A stretch of DNA of 64,000 bases, from positions 1-64,000 of the forward strand of contig NZ_JAOQJK010000001.1 of the NCBI RefSeq assembly GCF_025567045.1, in the 5' to 3' direction. Under the pieces are notes generated by a model, which was given only the letters and a program-made list of their open reading frames with translations, had not been told where the DNA came from and ran no database searches. Shown here one piece after another: positions 8,281 through 15,501 of the stretch. The stretch's first letter is position 1; every line of letters begins with the position of its first letter. Origin of the DNA: Barnesiella propionica (GTDB lineage: Bacteria; Bacteroidota; Bacteroidia; Bacteroidales; Barnesiellaceae). Position numbers and translations under genes: made by a program.

Positions 8281-8553
8281 ATGAACATGGAAAATCTTAA
8301 TGATCCTGATAAACTGGAGTCTTATAAAGGTCCTGGAGCTTTTTTTCCTAAATATGTGGATGAAAGAAATTCTCGTAAAATAATGCAAAAGCAATTCGAC
8401 CTTATCAAACAGAAAGAGCAGGAAATCATTGAACTACGTAAATACAGAGAGGAAAGCCGAATATCGGCTAAACGATCATTTAAATTTGTTATTCTCGGAA
8501 TAATTATCGCTTTGCTTACTCTTATTGCTACCATAATTGGGTGGTTTATTTAG
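8281..8553 (+). CDS. coiled-coil protein with C-terminal membrane anchor
   Basis: 90 residues from ATG 8281 (a second ATG is at 8287). The longer frame from 8236 is rejected because it would start upstream of the promoter at 8260. A charged helical middle (QKEQEIIELRKYREESR) is likely coiled coil, and the last 25 residues form one hydrophobic helix (FVILGIIIALLTLIATIIGW), so the protein is tail-anchored with a cytoplasmic N-terminus. It stands alone on the plus strand inside a leftward region and its stop overlaps the stop of the next leftward gene by four bases. Its own promoter and opposite direction suggest a gene expressed in the lysogen, for example in superinfection immunity. That role is inference. 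Confidence 0.65.
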   Translation: MNMENLNDPDKLESYKGPGAFFPKYVDERNSRKIMQKQFDLIKQKEQEIIELRKYREESRISAKRSFKFVILGIIIALLTLIATIIGWFI

Positions 8554-8780
8554 AGTATTAATTTACTTGGATAATATTTCTCTAATTCTGGTGATAGGTT
8601 ACGAGTTTCTTGCAATTCTTTTTCAAATTCAGATATTCTTAGCTCATTTTTGTCAACGGCTATTCTGGTTATAAAACAATGTACTTTTATACCACTATCG
8701 GTCAGACCTTCCCATATCCGTGCTGGGACACCATTTAATTCTACTATTTTATTTGTATTTTCAATTATTATTTTCATCAC
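8550..8780 (-). CDS. small hypothetical phage protein
   Basis: A 76-residue soluble protein: beta-rich N-terminal half (KIIIENTNKIVELNGVP, ARIWEGLTDSGIKV) and a charged helical C-terminal half (ISEFEKELQET). Such compact proteins are frequent in Bacteroidales phage early operons. It lies 15 bases after the next upstream gene. Function unknown. Confidence 0.6.
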   Translation of the reverse strand: MMKIIIENTNKIVELNGVPARIWEGLTDSGIKVHCFITRIAVDKNELRISEFEKELQETRNLSPELEKYYPSKLIL

Positions 8781-8795
8781 TGTAAATTTTATGGA

Positions 8796-9269
8796 TTATA
8801 GAATAAATTCTTTGTAAATTTCCAGGAACTGCTTACCCGCATATTCCGCTAATTCAGCACTTTTAAAACAAAGGCGCAACCCGCTACCCGTAGACGCATC
8901 CAAATAGCCGTAACCCACACTGTAGAACACGAAGCCCGAAGAAGAATTTGGGTAGAACCAGAGCATCCACTTCTTTTGATTCTCATCATTCCAGTTGGGT
9001 TTCCAGCCCTCATTCAAAGCCTCTGTGATAGTTTTAATTTTCCTGTAGGCAATTTCATCTTTTGTAAATCCATTAATAAATGAAAAACTTTCATTAATAG
9101 GATCAATACCTAATTCTTCACACGCATCTTCATAGGTTTTAATACGGTCTGTTACTTTCTGGGAAAAGAATTCTTTTCCAAAAGTATCTTCCAACATGAT
9201 TTTCAATTCGGGAGAAGCCGTATTATAAATAATTTTTGCTTTGCTTTCGTCAATTTGCAATGTTTTCAT
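8796..9269 (-). CDS. conserved Bacteroidales phage protein of unknown function
   Basis: A 157-residue soluble protein of a type I recognise as recurring in Bacteroidales phages and mobile elements. It has an N-terminal helix with TASPELKIMLEDTFGKEFF, a central YEDACEELGIDP segment, LNEGWKPNW near residue 87, and a C-terminal GSGLRLCFKSAELAEYAGKQ. The conserved Trp/Tyr pattern suggests a folded enzyme-like or DNA-associated protein, but no catalytic motif stands out. It follows the eroded stretch at 9270-9746. Function unknown. Confidence 0.7.
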   Translation of the reverse strand: MKTLQIDESKAKIIYNTASPELKIMLEDTFGKEFFSQKVTDRIKTYEDACEELGIDPINESFSFINGFTKDEIAYRKIKTITEALNEGWKPNWNDENQKKWMLWFYPNSSSGFVFYSVGYGYLDASTGSGLRLCFKSAELAEYAGKQFLEIYKEFIL

Positions 9270-9285
9270 TTTCTCTATTTTTATA

Positions 9286-9378
9286 CTATTTTATTCTCAA
9301 TATCCGTTGTTTATTTATTGTTACTCCGGTTATATGAATACCTCCTTCTTCTATCAAAGAATTAAGTTCTTTATCCAT
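9286..9378 (-). CDS. very small ORF (30 residues) overlapping the preceding 23-residue ORF
   Basis: ATG at 9378, stop at 9286-9288. The peptide starts MDKELNSLIEEGG and ends basic. Its start overlaps the stop of the 23-residue ORF upstream (ATGGATAA), which would allow translational coupling. It could equally be the second half of one frameshifted small gene, because the upstream peptide ends LEDLQKLID and this one continues with a similar acidic helix. Confidence 0.35.
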   Translation of the reverse strand: MDKELNSLIEEGGIHITGVTINKQRILRIK

Positions 9379-9442
9379 CGATTAATTTCTGCAGATCTTC
9401 TAATGATGCCATTATTAGCGTATTTGTATTTCCTGTGCCCAT
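9371..9442 (-). CDS. very small ORF (23 residues)
   Basis: ATG at 9442, stop at 9371-9373; the peptide contains MASLEDLQKLIDG, a plausible helix. It starts just after the methyltransferase remnant ends at 9450. Together with the overlapping 30-residue ORF it may be one broken small gene. No family recognised. Confidence 0.3.
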   Translation of the reverse strand: MGTGNTNTLIMASLEDLQKLIDG

Positions 9443-9449
9443 AGCGTTA

Positions 9450-9690
9450 TTAAAATTTAAACATTAATTGTTTTTGATGCCATTGTAAACGCCTCTTTGC
9501 CCTTTCATAATATCCTGTATGTTTTTCTATTGCTGTAAGGCTGAATTCCAAATCATGACATGCAATCAGCATTAATTAGTGTAATATTTCCAAACTTTTC
9601 AGGTATCATTTTATCACTATATAAATTTCTTGCCTTAACGGTATAGGCAATACACCTTATTTTCCGTAACGGTAAGCATATAAACTTCAA
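9450..9690 (-). pseudogene. remnant of a phage DNA methyltransferase with an internal deletion
   Basis: Two frames carry pieces of one protein. The upstream piece (about 9551-9690) reads FGNITLINADCM, the usual N-terminal motif of phage adenine methyltransferases, and then stops. The downstream piece (9450-9562) reads SLTAIEKHTGYYERAKRRL and then QWHQKQL to the end, the usual C-terminal end of the same family. The whole catalytic core is missing. The two frames meet at about TTGCATGTCATGA, where a short repeat may have allowed deletion. No product can be active. An intact methyltransferase is present at 12281. Confidence 0.7.
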
Positions 9691-9746
9691 GTTTTCTTTT
9701 CTTTGAATTGATTATCCGGATTAGTTCCGGTTGAATTGGATTCTTT

Positions 9747-10127
9747 TTAATTATCATCCTTATTTTGTTTTTTAAGTATTAGAGTACTGGAAGCATATCT
9801 TCTTACCGCCCGATTACTATCTTTTTCCAACTCTGTCAATATTTCCACCAAGGTATTTGGATTTCCAGCGACAAAACTTCTTACCGCCCAATCACTATCT
9901 TTTGCCAATTCTGATAATATTTCTACCGAGGTATTTGGATTTCCAGCGACAAAACTTCTTACCGCCCAATCACTATCTTTAGCCAATTCTGATAATATTT
10001 CCACCAAGGTATTTGGATTCCAGGCAACAAAACTTCTGATCCTCCAATCACTATCTTTAGCCAACTCTGTCAATATCTCCACCGGGGTATTGGGGTTTTC
10101 GGAGACCACTATATTATTATTTTTCAT
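9747..10127 (-). CDS. leucine-rich-repeat-variant (LRV/HEAT-like) protein
   Basis: A 126-residue protein built of four copies of a 26-residue helical repeat with core NPNTxVEILxELAKDSDW then xVRSFVA. The repeats are also close to identical at DNA level (78-bp period; the copies at 9865-9942 and 9943-10020 are especially alike). Proteins with this motif form curved helical solenoids and usually bind other proteins; some bacterial forms carry an FeS module, which is absent here because there is no Cys cluster. The near-identity of copies suggests recent expansion and a copy number that can change. Confidence 0.75.
   Translation of the reverse strand: MKNNNIVVSENPNTPVEILTELAKDSDWRIRSFVAWNPNTLVEILSELAKDSDWAVRSFVAGNPNTSVEILSELAKDSDWAVRSFVAGNPNTLVEILTELEKDSNRAVRRYASSTLILKKQNKDDN
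9747..10127. repeat. 78-bp tandem repeats inside the LRV gene
   Basis: Four in-frame copies with a period of 78 bp; the central two differ at only a few bases, the outer copies more. Copy loss or gain would keep the reading frame. Confidence 0.75.
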
Positions 10128-10142
10128 GACTGTATTTATTGA

Positions 10143-10427
10143 TTAAAAAGGTAATTCCTCTGCTTTTGCGTATTTGGAAAGATATTCATTTGCGTGCTTA
10201 ACTTCTCTTCCGGTATAGTTGTCTGGATCATTTGCAATTTGATAATATTTGTCATATTCTTCGATAACAGCCTTTGCAAAGTCACGACTTTCTACAAAAG
10301 TTTTTGCTTTTTCAAGAGCTTCAAGGGCTTTTTCTCCTTCTTCGATTTCTAACTCTATTCCTACGACCTCGTTCTGATAGTTTCCGAGGTTGAAACATTT
10401 TTGATAATAAATTTTTGTTGCTTTCAT
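10143..10427 (-). CDS. conserved Bacteroidales phage protein
   Basis: 94 residues from ATG 10427. The longer frame from 10475 would overlap the upstream gene and has no better start. The N-terminal strand pair (TKIYYQKCFNLGNYQNEVVG) followed by a charged helix (EIEEGEKALEALEKAK) is familiar from Bacteroidales phages, where its role is unknown. The C-terminus ends EELPF, similar to the acidic-aromatic tips of SSB proteins. Probably a DNA-metabolism accessory protein, which is inference from neighbours. Confidence 0.65.
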   Translation of the reverse strand: MKATKIYYQKCFNLGNYQNEVVGIELEIEEGEKALEALEKAKTFVESRDFAKAVIEEYDKYYQIANDPDNYTGREVKHANEYLSKYAKAEELPF

Positions 10428-10443
10428 TTCTATTCTGTTTTGA

Positions 10444-10665
10444 TTAAATTTTCTGTAACGCTTCCATGCATTCAAAAGGAAAAGATGTGTTTAAAACGTC
10501 ATACACTTCGTCGGGTATATTATCCTCGTTTTCAAAATCACCTTCTACACTTTTTGCCCCTGTTGAAGTAGCAATATGTCTCTCTTTAAACTCTTTGCCA
10601 TTAATGGTCACAGTACTTTCCCAACCTTTGGGAGTTACTTCAATTATTATCTTATTTATTTTCAT
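10444..10665 (-). CDS. small hypothetical phage protein
   Basis: A 73-residue acidic soluble protein with an N-terminal beta hairpin (KIIIEVTPKGWESTVTINGK) and an acidic middle (EGDFENEDNIPDEVYDVL). Translation through the stop region runs close to the start of the next gene at 10427. Function unknown. Confidence 0.6.
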   Translation of the reverse strand: MKINKIIIEVTPKGWESTVTINGKEFKERHIATSTGAKSVEGDFENEDNIPDEVYDVLNTSFPFECMEALQKI

Positions 10666-10681
10666 ACCCTTTATTAGTCAT

Positions 10682-10969
10682 TTAGAATTGGATTAATTTT
10701 TGCAATTCGGAAATAGCTTCCAAATCACGTTCTGCCTTTTGTCTGAGACTATCAACTGTTTTATATAGCTTCTCTTTTTCCTTAACAGTTGCCAGTCGCC
10801 AATCTGTTATTCCCTCCCACACCCCGAAAGGATTAACATTGATGACTTCCGAATCTATACATGCATAATCCCTAAATTCACCGTTATTATAGTCTCCTTT
10901 CAAGATGGAAATTATATTTTGGGAATCACTTACAAGTATATCCCCGTCTTTGAAATTAGTACCTTCCAT
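10682..10969 (-). CDS. conserved small phage protein
   Basis: A 95-residue protein: N-terminal beta part (FKDGDILVSDSQNIISILKG), WRLATVKEKEKL near residue 57, then a helical tail. This beta-plus-helix plan recurs in Bacteroidales phage and conjugative-element early genes. The leader contains AAAGGAA seven bases before ATG, which is unusual for this phylum. Function unknown. Confidence 0.65.
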   Translation of the reverse strand: MEGTNFKDGDILVSDSQNIISILKGDYNNGEFRDYACIDSEVINVNPFGVWEGITDWRLATVKEKEKLYKTVDSLRQKAERDLEAISELQKLIQF

Positions 10970-10993
10970 AATGTTCCTTTCTACCGTTTTGTT

Positions 10994-11242
10994 TTACGCT
11001 AATTGATTAATAAAATCTTTCAACTCGTCACAGTCACACTTACCAGCATCTTTTTTAATCTGGCAACAGCCGGACGAGCCAAAGCGACAAGCGTTTTTAT
11101 ACGCTTCAATAGCTTTTTTCGTCAAATCCATCTCTGCCATTTGAACTGCCTGATGAGCCACAGTAGAATTAATCATCTTGTTTCTGGCATTATATTCTAC
11201 CTCCATTGCCGTTACGTAATCCCTTGCTTCTTTTGATTTCAT
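10994..11242 (-). CDS. small Cys-rich phage protein
   Basis: An 82-residue helical protein with a C-terminal cluster of Cys (CRFGSSGCCQIK and GKCDCDEL) that could bind a metal. A clear Shine-Dalgarno-like AAAGGAG lies seven bases upstream of ATG 11242, unusual here and in favour of this start. The helical first half (YVTAMEVEYNARNKMI) has no known match. Function unknown. Confidence 0.65.
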   Translation of the reverse strand: MKSKEARDYVTAMEVEYNARNKMINSTVAHQAVQMAEMDLTKKAIEAYKNACRFGSSGCCQIKKDAGKCDCDELKDFINQLA

Positions 11243-11276
11243 AAATACTCCTTTCTTCTTAGTTACGCGTTAGTTA

Positions 11277-11543
11277 TTAACTATTTAATTTCTTCCATTC
11301 TATCGCTACTTTCTGCATTTCATCAAGTATTCTTTCTGAAAATGCTTGCCAATCAGCTTGCCAAGTTTTTGTACAAAAAAGCGGAACAGGGCTATCATTC
11401 AAATAAAAATCAATCCATGAATACCCCTTTACGCTATCATAATTGTTTCTTCTATATCTAAGTATAGGACGAAGTTCTCCTGATAGATAAGATTCTTTGT
11501 CCTTATCCAAAACCTCTATTAGCAATTCTTTCCTTTTGCTCAT
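11277..11543 (-). CDS. small hypothetical phage protein
   Basis: An 88-residue soluble protein rich in Trp and Tyr (YSWIDFYLNDS, TWQADWQAF) with a helical C-terminus. Its 5' end overlaps the small ORF at 11503-11658 by 41 bases in another frame. No family recognised. Confidence 0.55.
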   Translation of the reverse strand: MSKRKELLIEVLDKDKESYLSGELRPILRYRRNNYDSVKGYSWIDFYLNDSPVPLFCTKTWQADWQAFSERILDEMQKVAIEWKKLNS

Positions 11544-11658
11544 TACTGTTCTGATTTGAATTAATAAAAATATTCAGGCTCTCTTTTCTTTGAATTGAAA
11601 GAAATCGTATGAAATATGGCTCAATAAACTCACTTGGAATTTTAGTTAATTCATCCAT
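11503..11658 (-). CDS. small ORF of 51 residues
   Basis: ATG at 11658, stop at 11503-11505. The product begins MDELTKIPSEFIEPYFIRFL and is basic at its end. It starts within a few bases of the stop of the ASCH-like gene (11661) and overlaps the next gene by 41 bases, so it fits the operon. Nothing else supports it. Confidence 0.4.
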   Translation of the reverse strand: MDELTKIPSEFIEPYFIRFLSIQRKESLNIFINSNQNSNEQKERIANRGFG

Positions 11659-11660
11659 TG

Positions 11661-12212
11661 TTAGTACCTGAATTTTGTGAAGTGAATAATCGCCATAGGT
11701 TTGGTGTGGTCATAAGAGACAAACCAAGAACGCCAATCCTCGAAGTCAAGCCCGTCATTGGAAGCCAGTTCACGAGCGTCAAAACAAGGGGCGTAACCGA
11801 GTAAAGCAGGAACGCCTGTCGCTAATGTTCGGGCGGTTATCTGTTCCACTCGCCGGAACGTCAGTTTTTGCAATCCGATACCGTGCTCCCGTGTTATCCG
11901 AGCAATTTCAACCTGTGGACTATGGTACGGTTTGTCCGTCCACTCACGAACAGAAATGCAAGCCTCGCCACGTTCAACCTGTTCAAACCGTTTCTTCCAA
12001 AGGTCATAGTTTGCCCGGATTGTGTGCAGCTTTATCGGCGCGTTGTGTTTCAAACATTCATCACATTCTGGATAGTTCGTGTTCCGGTATTTCGGGGGAC
12101 AGAACTGACATTGTTGCCCGAACCTGAATTTTTCTTTGAAAAAGGTCTTTTCCCCCTCTTTTCTGTGTCCTTTCGGAAACTTTCGGGATAGTGTAATAAC
12201 ATACGTTTTCAT
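11661..12212 (-). CDS. ASCH-like phage protein with a zinc-binding Cys cluster
   Basis: A 183-residue protein. Residues 35-55 hold CQFCPPKYRNTNYPECDECL, four Cys spaced like a zinc site. The following part (IKLHTIRANYDLWKKRFEQV, then ISVREWTDKPYHS and GIGLQKL) has the pattern of ASCH/PUA-type small-molecule or RNA-binding domains, where a HTIR and an RxW motif line the pocket. It is a type often seen in Bacteroidales phage early regions. What it binds is not known. Confidence 0.65.
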   Translation of the reverse strand: MKTYVITLSRKFPKGHRKEGEKTFFKEKFRFGQQCQFCPPKYRNTNYPECDECLKHNAPIKLHTIRANYDLWKKRFEQVERGEACISVREWTDKPYHSPQVEIARITREHGIGLQKLTFRRVEQITARTLATGVPALLGYAPCFDARELASNDGLDFEDWRSWFVSYDHTKPMAIIHFTKFRY

Positions 12213-12280
12213 AACCGTTTATTTTACAAGTGTTTACGCCGCCATTCTTAACAGCTTGATATTTAGTTATTTTGTAATTC

Positions 12281-12805
12281 TTAAAAAAGAGTTGGTAACT
12301 TTCGTTCTACTGTGCAAATAGTATCGTTATGGCTTCCACCGTGCGCAACCAACAATATTTCTATAAGTTCAAACCCTCTTTTTTTCCCAATACCTGAACT
12401 ATTCCAACCAAAGCACATTACTATACCATTTGGTTTAACAATTCTTGCTATTTCATTTATGTGTTTAGTTCTCCAACTACTTTGAGTGGTTTCGGACGTT
12501 ACATCTAAACCTACGTTCTTGTAGCACTCGCTTACTTGTCGCAATGAATATGGAGGGTCGTAGAAAACTAAGTCAATGGAATTGTCTGCAAACCGTTTCA
12601 TAAAATCTGCCGCATCCAAATGATAGTCTGTATCATATTTGGGGTTCAGGTCATTGGTTATTTTAGCCAATTTGCATTTATTTGCGAATGGGTCAATGCT
12701 AAACATATCAGGGGATAAGTATTTCCATATCAATTTTCGGATGCACTTTATATCAAATGTGTTCGAGTTTGGCATTTCCCATTTTCGACTGAATAATATA
12801 CCCAT
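12281..12805 (-). CDS. phage adenine DNA methyltransferase, orphan
   Basis: A 174-residue SAM-dependent methyltransferase. The catalytic motif DPPY is at residues 83-86, preceded by FADNSIDLVFY; a later block reads IVMCFGWNSSGIGKKRGFE, then ILLVAHGGSHNDTICT. DPPY marks amino-methyltransferases that modify adenine (N6) or cytosine (N4). It is shorter than most, with the SAM-binding part reduced. No restriction endonuclease is next to it, so it is likely an orphan phage enzyme that protects phage DNA. Confidence 0.8.
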   Translation of the reverse strand: MGILFSRKWEMPNSNTFDIKCIRKLIWKYLSPDMFSIDPFANKCKLAKITNDLNPKYDTDYHLDAADFMKRFADNSIDLVFYDPPYSLRQVSECYKNVGLDVTSETTQSSWRTKHINEIARIVKPNGIVMCFGWNSSGIGKKRGFELIEILLVAHGGSHNDTICTVERKLPTLF

Positions 12806-12830
12806 GTTGCTGTAATTATAATTGTTTCCA

Positions 12831-13361
12831 TTATTTTGTTTGTTTTAGCTGTTTATTACTCAATTCCTCACAACCCTCGCAGTTTCCATAGCAGCGAACA
12901 AGCTTTTGTTGCCATCCAGATCTGTATTCAGCCCCGCAACACCCCACGTATTCATTTGTTGCAGTTGAAAGTATCAGAAAACGCCTGTTTTTTCGCTCTT
13001 CAACTCCGGCAATATACTTAGCGTACTCCTTGCACACTTTGGGGCGGGTTTTGCCGCAGTTGTAAGCCCTGTGCGAGCAATAATGTTGGCAATGAGAGCG
13101 AGTACACCATTGTCCGGGACATAGTTGTTTGCACATTATTTCAATAGCCTCGCTAACACGGTGAAAAGAGCGTTCTCCCTCACGCTCTATTATGCTACTG
13201 TTTTCAAGCAGGAAGCGAACAAGTTTTTCATCATCGCTCGTGCGATTGTCGTCATTTGGTAAGTCCACTTGCTTTTTTGTTCTCTTTTTGCAATCCAAGT
13301 AAGTCAAGAATTGCAGGTGTTGTGGGTATCCTAATTTTGTTCCCATAGTTGCTGCTTTCAT
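12831..13361 (-). CDS. Cys-rich phage protein of unknown function
   Basis: A 176-residue protein with about 14 Cys, mostly in two clusters: residues 75-110 (CPGQWCTRSHCQHYC and nearby) and 135-165 (GCCGAEY, CYGNCEGCEEL). The spacing suggests two or three zinc-binding knuckles, or possibly an FeS site. The first 70 residues have no Cys and are charged. The leader AATAATAAAGAAATG is shared with other genes of this operon. No family recognised. Confidence 0.6.
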   Translation of the reverse strand: MKAATMGTKLGYPQHLQFLTYLDCKKRTKKQVDLPNDDNRTSDDEKLVRFLLENSSIIEREGERSFHRVSEAIEIMCKQLCPGQWCTRSHCQHYCSHRAYNCGKTRPKVCKEYAKYIAGVEERKNRRFLILSTATNEYVGCCGAEYRSGWQQKLVRCYGNCEGCEELSNKQLKQTK

Positions 13362-13372
13362 TTCTTTATTAT

Positions 13373-13564
13373 TTAAATAATATGTATAGCCCTCGAATCA
13401 CATTCACTTGCAAATACAAATGCATCTTTGTACTCATCAAATGCACTTAAAAATGAGTTAACGTAATCTTCATCAGTAGCTTTGTACATCTCATGTGTAA
13501 ATACTCCCCACTGACCTTGATATTTTTCTTTAATTTCTTTCTTTACTACTATATTCTTATTCAT
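13373..13564 (-). CDS. small hypothetical phage protein
   Basis: A 63-residue soluble acidic protein (YQGQWGVFTHEMYKAT, ATDEDYVNSFLSAFDEYKD). A-rich leader, no Shine-Dalgarno. It sits between similar small genes with about 10-base gaps. Function unknown. Confidence 0.55.
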   Translation of the reverse strand: MNKNIVVKKEIKEKYQGQWGVFTHEMYKATDEDYVNSFLSAFDEYKDAFVFASECDSRAIHII

Positions 13565-13575
13565 TTCTATTTTAA

Positions 13576-13797
13576 TTATGCGTTAAACCTTTCAATACAA
13601 ATCAATTTACTATCAAATAGTATGTAGTACCTATTATCCATATAGGCATTTATTAGATTAAAATCGTGTTTATCTATTGAGGTGGTTTTCAAGTCTATTT
13701 TCCCCACGATTTCAACAGGAGATACTCTTACTTCCTCAATCCATTCTAAACTATTGAGCCAATCAATAATTTCAATATCAGATTTCAATTTATCCAT
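13576..13797 (-). CDS. small hypothetical phage protein
   Basis: A 73-residue protein: an N-terminal helix (IEIIDWLNSLEWIEEVRVSP), then beta strands. No signal, membrane helix or metal motif. Leader TAACAACATAAAAAAATG resembles the repeated leader of this operon. Function unknown. Confidence 0.55.
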   Translation of the reverse strand: MDKLKSDIEIIDWLNSLEWIEEVRVSPVEIVGKIDLKTTSIDKHDFNLINAYMDNRYYILFDSKLICIERFNA

Positions 13798-13816
13798 TTT
13801 TTTATGTTGTTATTAG

Positions 13817-14410
13817 TTAATACTTTTTCCCATGCCTTTTTTCTCGGAGTTCGTTATACTTCATTTTTTGATCGATGTGCCAAAACAGGTTAATACCAAT
13901 ATGTTTTGCAAGTCCGAAGATAGACAGTACCATATCGTTAATGACAGTAGGGAAATCATATAAACCGCTATATCTCACAGGAAGTGTAGATATGGCATAA
14001 ATGGACTCTGTGAATGTTTCATCTTTGCATGACTCTGCCATATCATCAATGCAATCATCTACTATATCCTTAACTGCAATTCCAAAGGAGATATTTCGAG
14101 CCCCTGCTAAGTCAAATAGACGAATGACTGCATCGGCAAGTTCATCTTCTACTGTATCCTTGATAAACTTCTCAAAAGCACATTTAAAACGCTTGGATTC
14201 TTCTACTAATGCCGGGTATTTTGAAAATTCCTTTTCAAACTTTAGTCTATTGCTCTTTTTTGATTTTCTGTCTGCTTCTACGGCCTCCATAAGCTCGCTT
14301 ATAACAAGGCATAAATAGTGCTCGTTACTCAAGTCCTTATCGTGAAACCCATGATCGTAAGCCGTTTTATAGGATTTGTCTCTTAATTTGTTTAAATTGA
14401 TTTTATTCAT
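13817..14410 (-). CDS. MazG-like nucleotide pyrophosphohydrolase
   Basis: A 197-residue all-helical protein. Residues 39-46 (ELMEAVEAD) and 88-97 (EDELADAVIR) give the two acidic pairs (E39/E42 and E90/D93) that hold magnesium in MazG-type NTP pyrophosphatases. A long insert lies between them. The family hydrolyses NTPs or dNTPs to monophosphates; phage members are thought to alter nucleotide pools or alarmone levels during infection. It lies next to the radical SAM gene and the methyltransferases. Substrate not deducible. Confidence 0.75.
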   Translation of the reverse strand: MNKINLNKLRDKSYKTAYDHGFHDKDLSNEHYLCLVISELMEAVEADRKSKKSNRLKFEKEFSKYPALVEESKRFKCAFEKFIKDTVEDELADAVIRLFDLAGARNISFGIAVKDIVDDCIDDMAESCKDETFTESIYAISTLPVRYSGLYDFPTVINDMVLSIFGLAKHIGINLFWHIDQKMKYNELREKRHGKKY

Positions 14411-14434
14411 GCTATCTGTTTTATCTTTAAGAGT

Positions 14435-15259
14435 TTATTCATTTTTATCAAATATATTATAACCTCTACCTACACAATTTGCAGGAAGATTATCTCTTTC
14501 CAATGTTGCTTGGTTCATAAATGAATCTTTAAAGTAGAATTTACTTCCCAAAGGAGTACAAGCAAGTATAAACCCTCTCAACTCTCGCCAATCATACTTT
14601 CTTCCACTCATCAAGCCAACCTTGTATAAATCACAAAATCTAATGGTTTTATGAATCATAGACAAACTGCTTTCAAAGTCTACAATTGGTTCGATACTTG
14701 CCCATGTTTTGAAACCGGCTTCATGTAATTGTCTCATTGTTGCTATCCGCTCGTCATTGGTGGATGCGCCCGGTTCAAGTTCATCGTGACCAGTCAGAGT
14801 AAAGCCGAAAGCGATGTATGCTTTCATCATGGTTGACAATGACCAATGAACGGCCGTCCACTTTCCGTTCAACTTATCCAGAAAGTCGGCACGTTTGGTC
14901 AATACTTTTACCGGAATGAAATTATCGATGCAGATGGATATCGCCTTGCGTGTAAGGTCGAATGTTTCAGGGAGAAAAGGATCGCTGGTAAATGTGAAGA
15001 ATAAACCATGCTCCTGAAGCTTGGCAAGGTTTTCCAACAATTCTTTTTCAAATATGCGTAGCGCATCATCTTCATTCTTGAAACATTTCTTTAACTTGGC
15101 TATATCGCTCCATATGTGAGACATAACGCCTCGCTTACAATAACAATAATCGCATTTGTTGGAGCATCCTGTGAAAAAGTTACATGCCCAATAGCTATAT
15201 TCACCGGCTCTACCAGATGGGTTGTATATTGCTTTTCCGTTAAATTGTTTTTTTCCCAT
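14435..15259 (-). CDS. radical SAM enzyme, phage-encoded
   Basis: A 274-residue protein with C32-x3-C36-x2-C39 (GCSNKCDYCYC), which holds the 4Fe-4S cluster that cleaves SAM, and an extra Cys41. A TIM-barrel-like order follows: FFTFTSDPFLPE, VKVLTKRADFLDKL, WASIEPIVDFE. The SDPFLPE and ASIEPI elements recall radical SAM proteins related to spore photoproduct lyase and Rv2578c-like proteins. No auxiliary cluster domain is seen. The substrate is unknown; DNA or nucleotide repair/modification is a guess from neighbours. The leader AACAATAAAGAAATG matches those of 13361 and 15501. Confidence 0.8.
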   Translation of the reverse strand: MGKKQFNGKAIYNPSGRAGEYSYWACNFFTGCSNKCDYCYCKRGVMSHIWSDIAKLKKCFKNEDDALRIFEKELLENLAKLQEHGLFFTFTSDPFLPETFDLTRKAISICIDNFIPVKVLTKRADFLDKLNGKWTAVHWSLSTMMKAYIAFGFTLTGHDELEPGASTNDERIATMRQLHEAGFKTWASIEPIVDFESSLSMIHKTIRFCDLYKVGLMSGRKYDWRELRGFILACTPLGSKFYFKDSFMNQATLERDNLPANCVGRGYNIFDKNE

Positions 15260-15276
15260 TTCTTTATTGTTATTTG

Positions 15277-15501
15277 TTAATAATTTGGATTCAATACATT
15301 AACATCGCACTCATGACATAGATTACATATCTTGTCTTTGTCTCTAAGGCACACAGCTTTAGACTTTGCTTTATTCTTTTGTGCCCACTCTACGCCAGCT
15401 ATAAAAGCTCGTTCCATATCGCCTGAATCAATATTATGGTTTATCATACCTTTTAGTTCTTGCTGCACGTAATACTGTGCGGCTCTCTGTATCTTACTCA
15501 T
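15277..15501 (-). CDS. small hypothetical phage protein with a C-terminal Cys cluster
   Basis: 74 residues from ATG 15501, which has the repeated leader AACAATAAAGAAATG; the longer frame from 15534 lacks it. The helical first half (YYVQQELKGMINH, MERAFIAGVEWAQKN) is typical of small Bacteroidales phage proteins. The end carries four Cys (AVCLRDKDKICNLCHECD), likely a metal site. Function unknown. Confidence 0.6.
   Translation of the reverse strand: MSKIQRAAQYYVQQELKGMINHNIDSGDMERAFIAGVEWAQKNKAKSKAVCLRDKDKICNLCHECDVNVLNPNY

Noticed and set aside
9241..9444. Plus-strand ORF of 67 residues opposite the small ORFs
   Set aside because: Its hydrophobic, Phe/Tyr-rich product is typical of the antisense of AT-rich genes, and it has no promoter or neighbour in that direction.
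9747..10127. Regular 78-bp repeats that might be a CRISPR array
   Set aside because: The repeats are translated in frame without spacers and encode an LRV solenoid.
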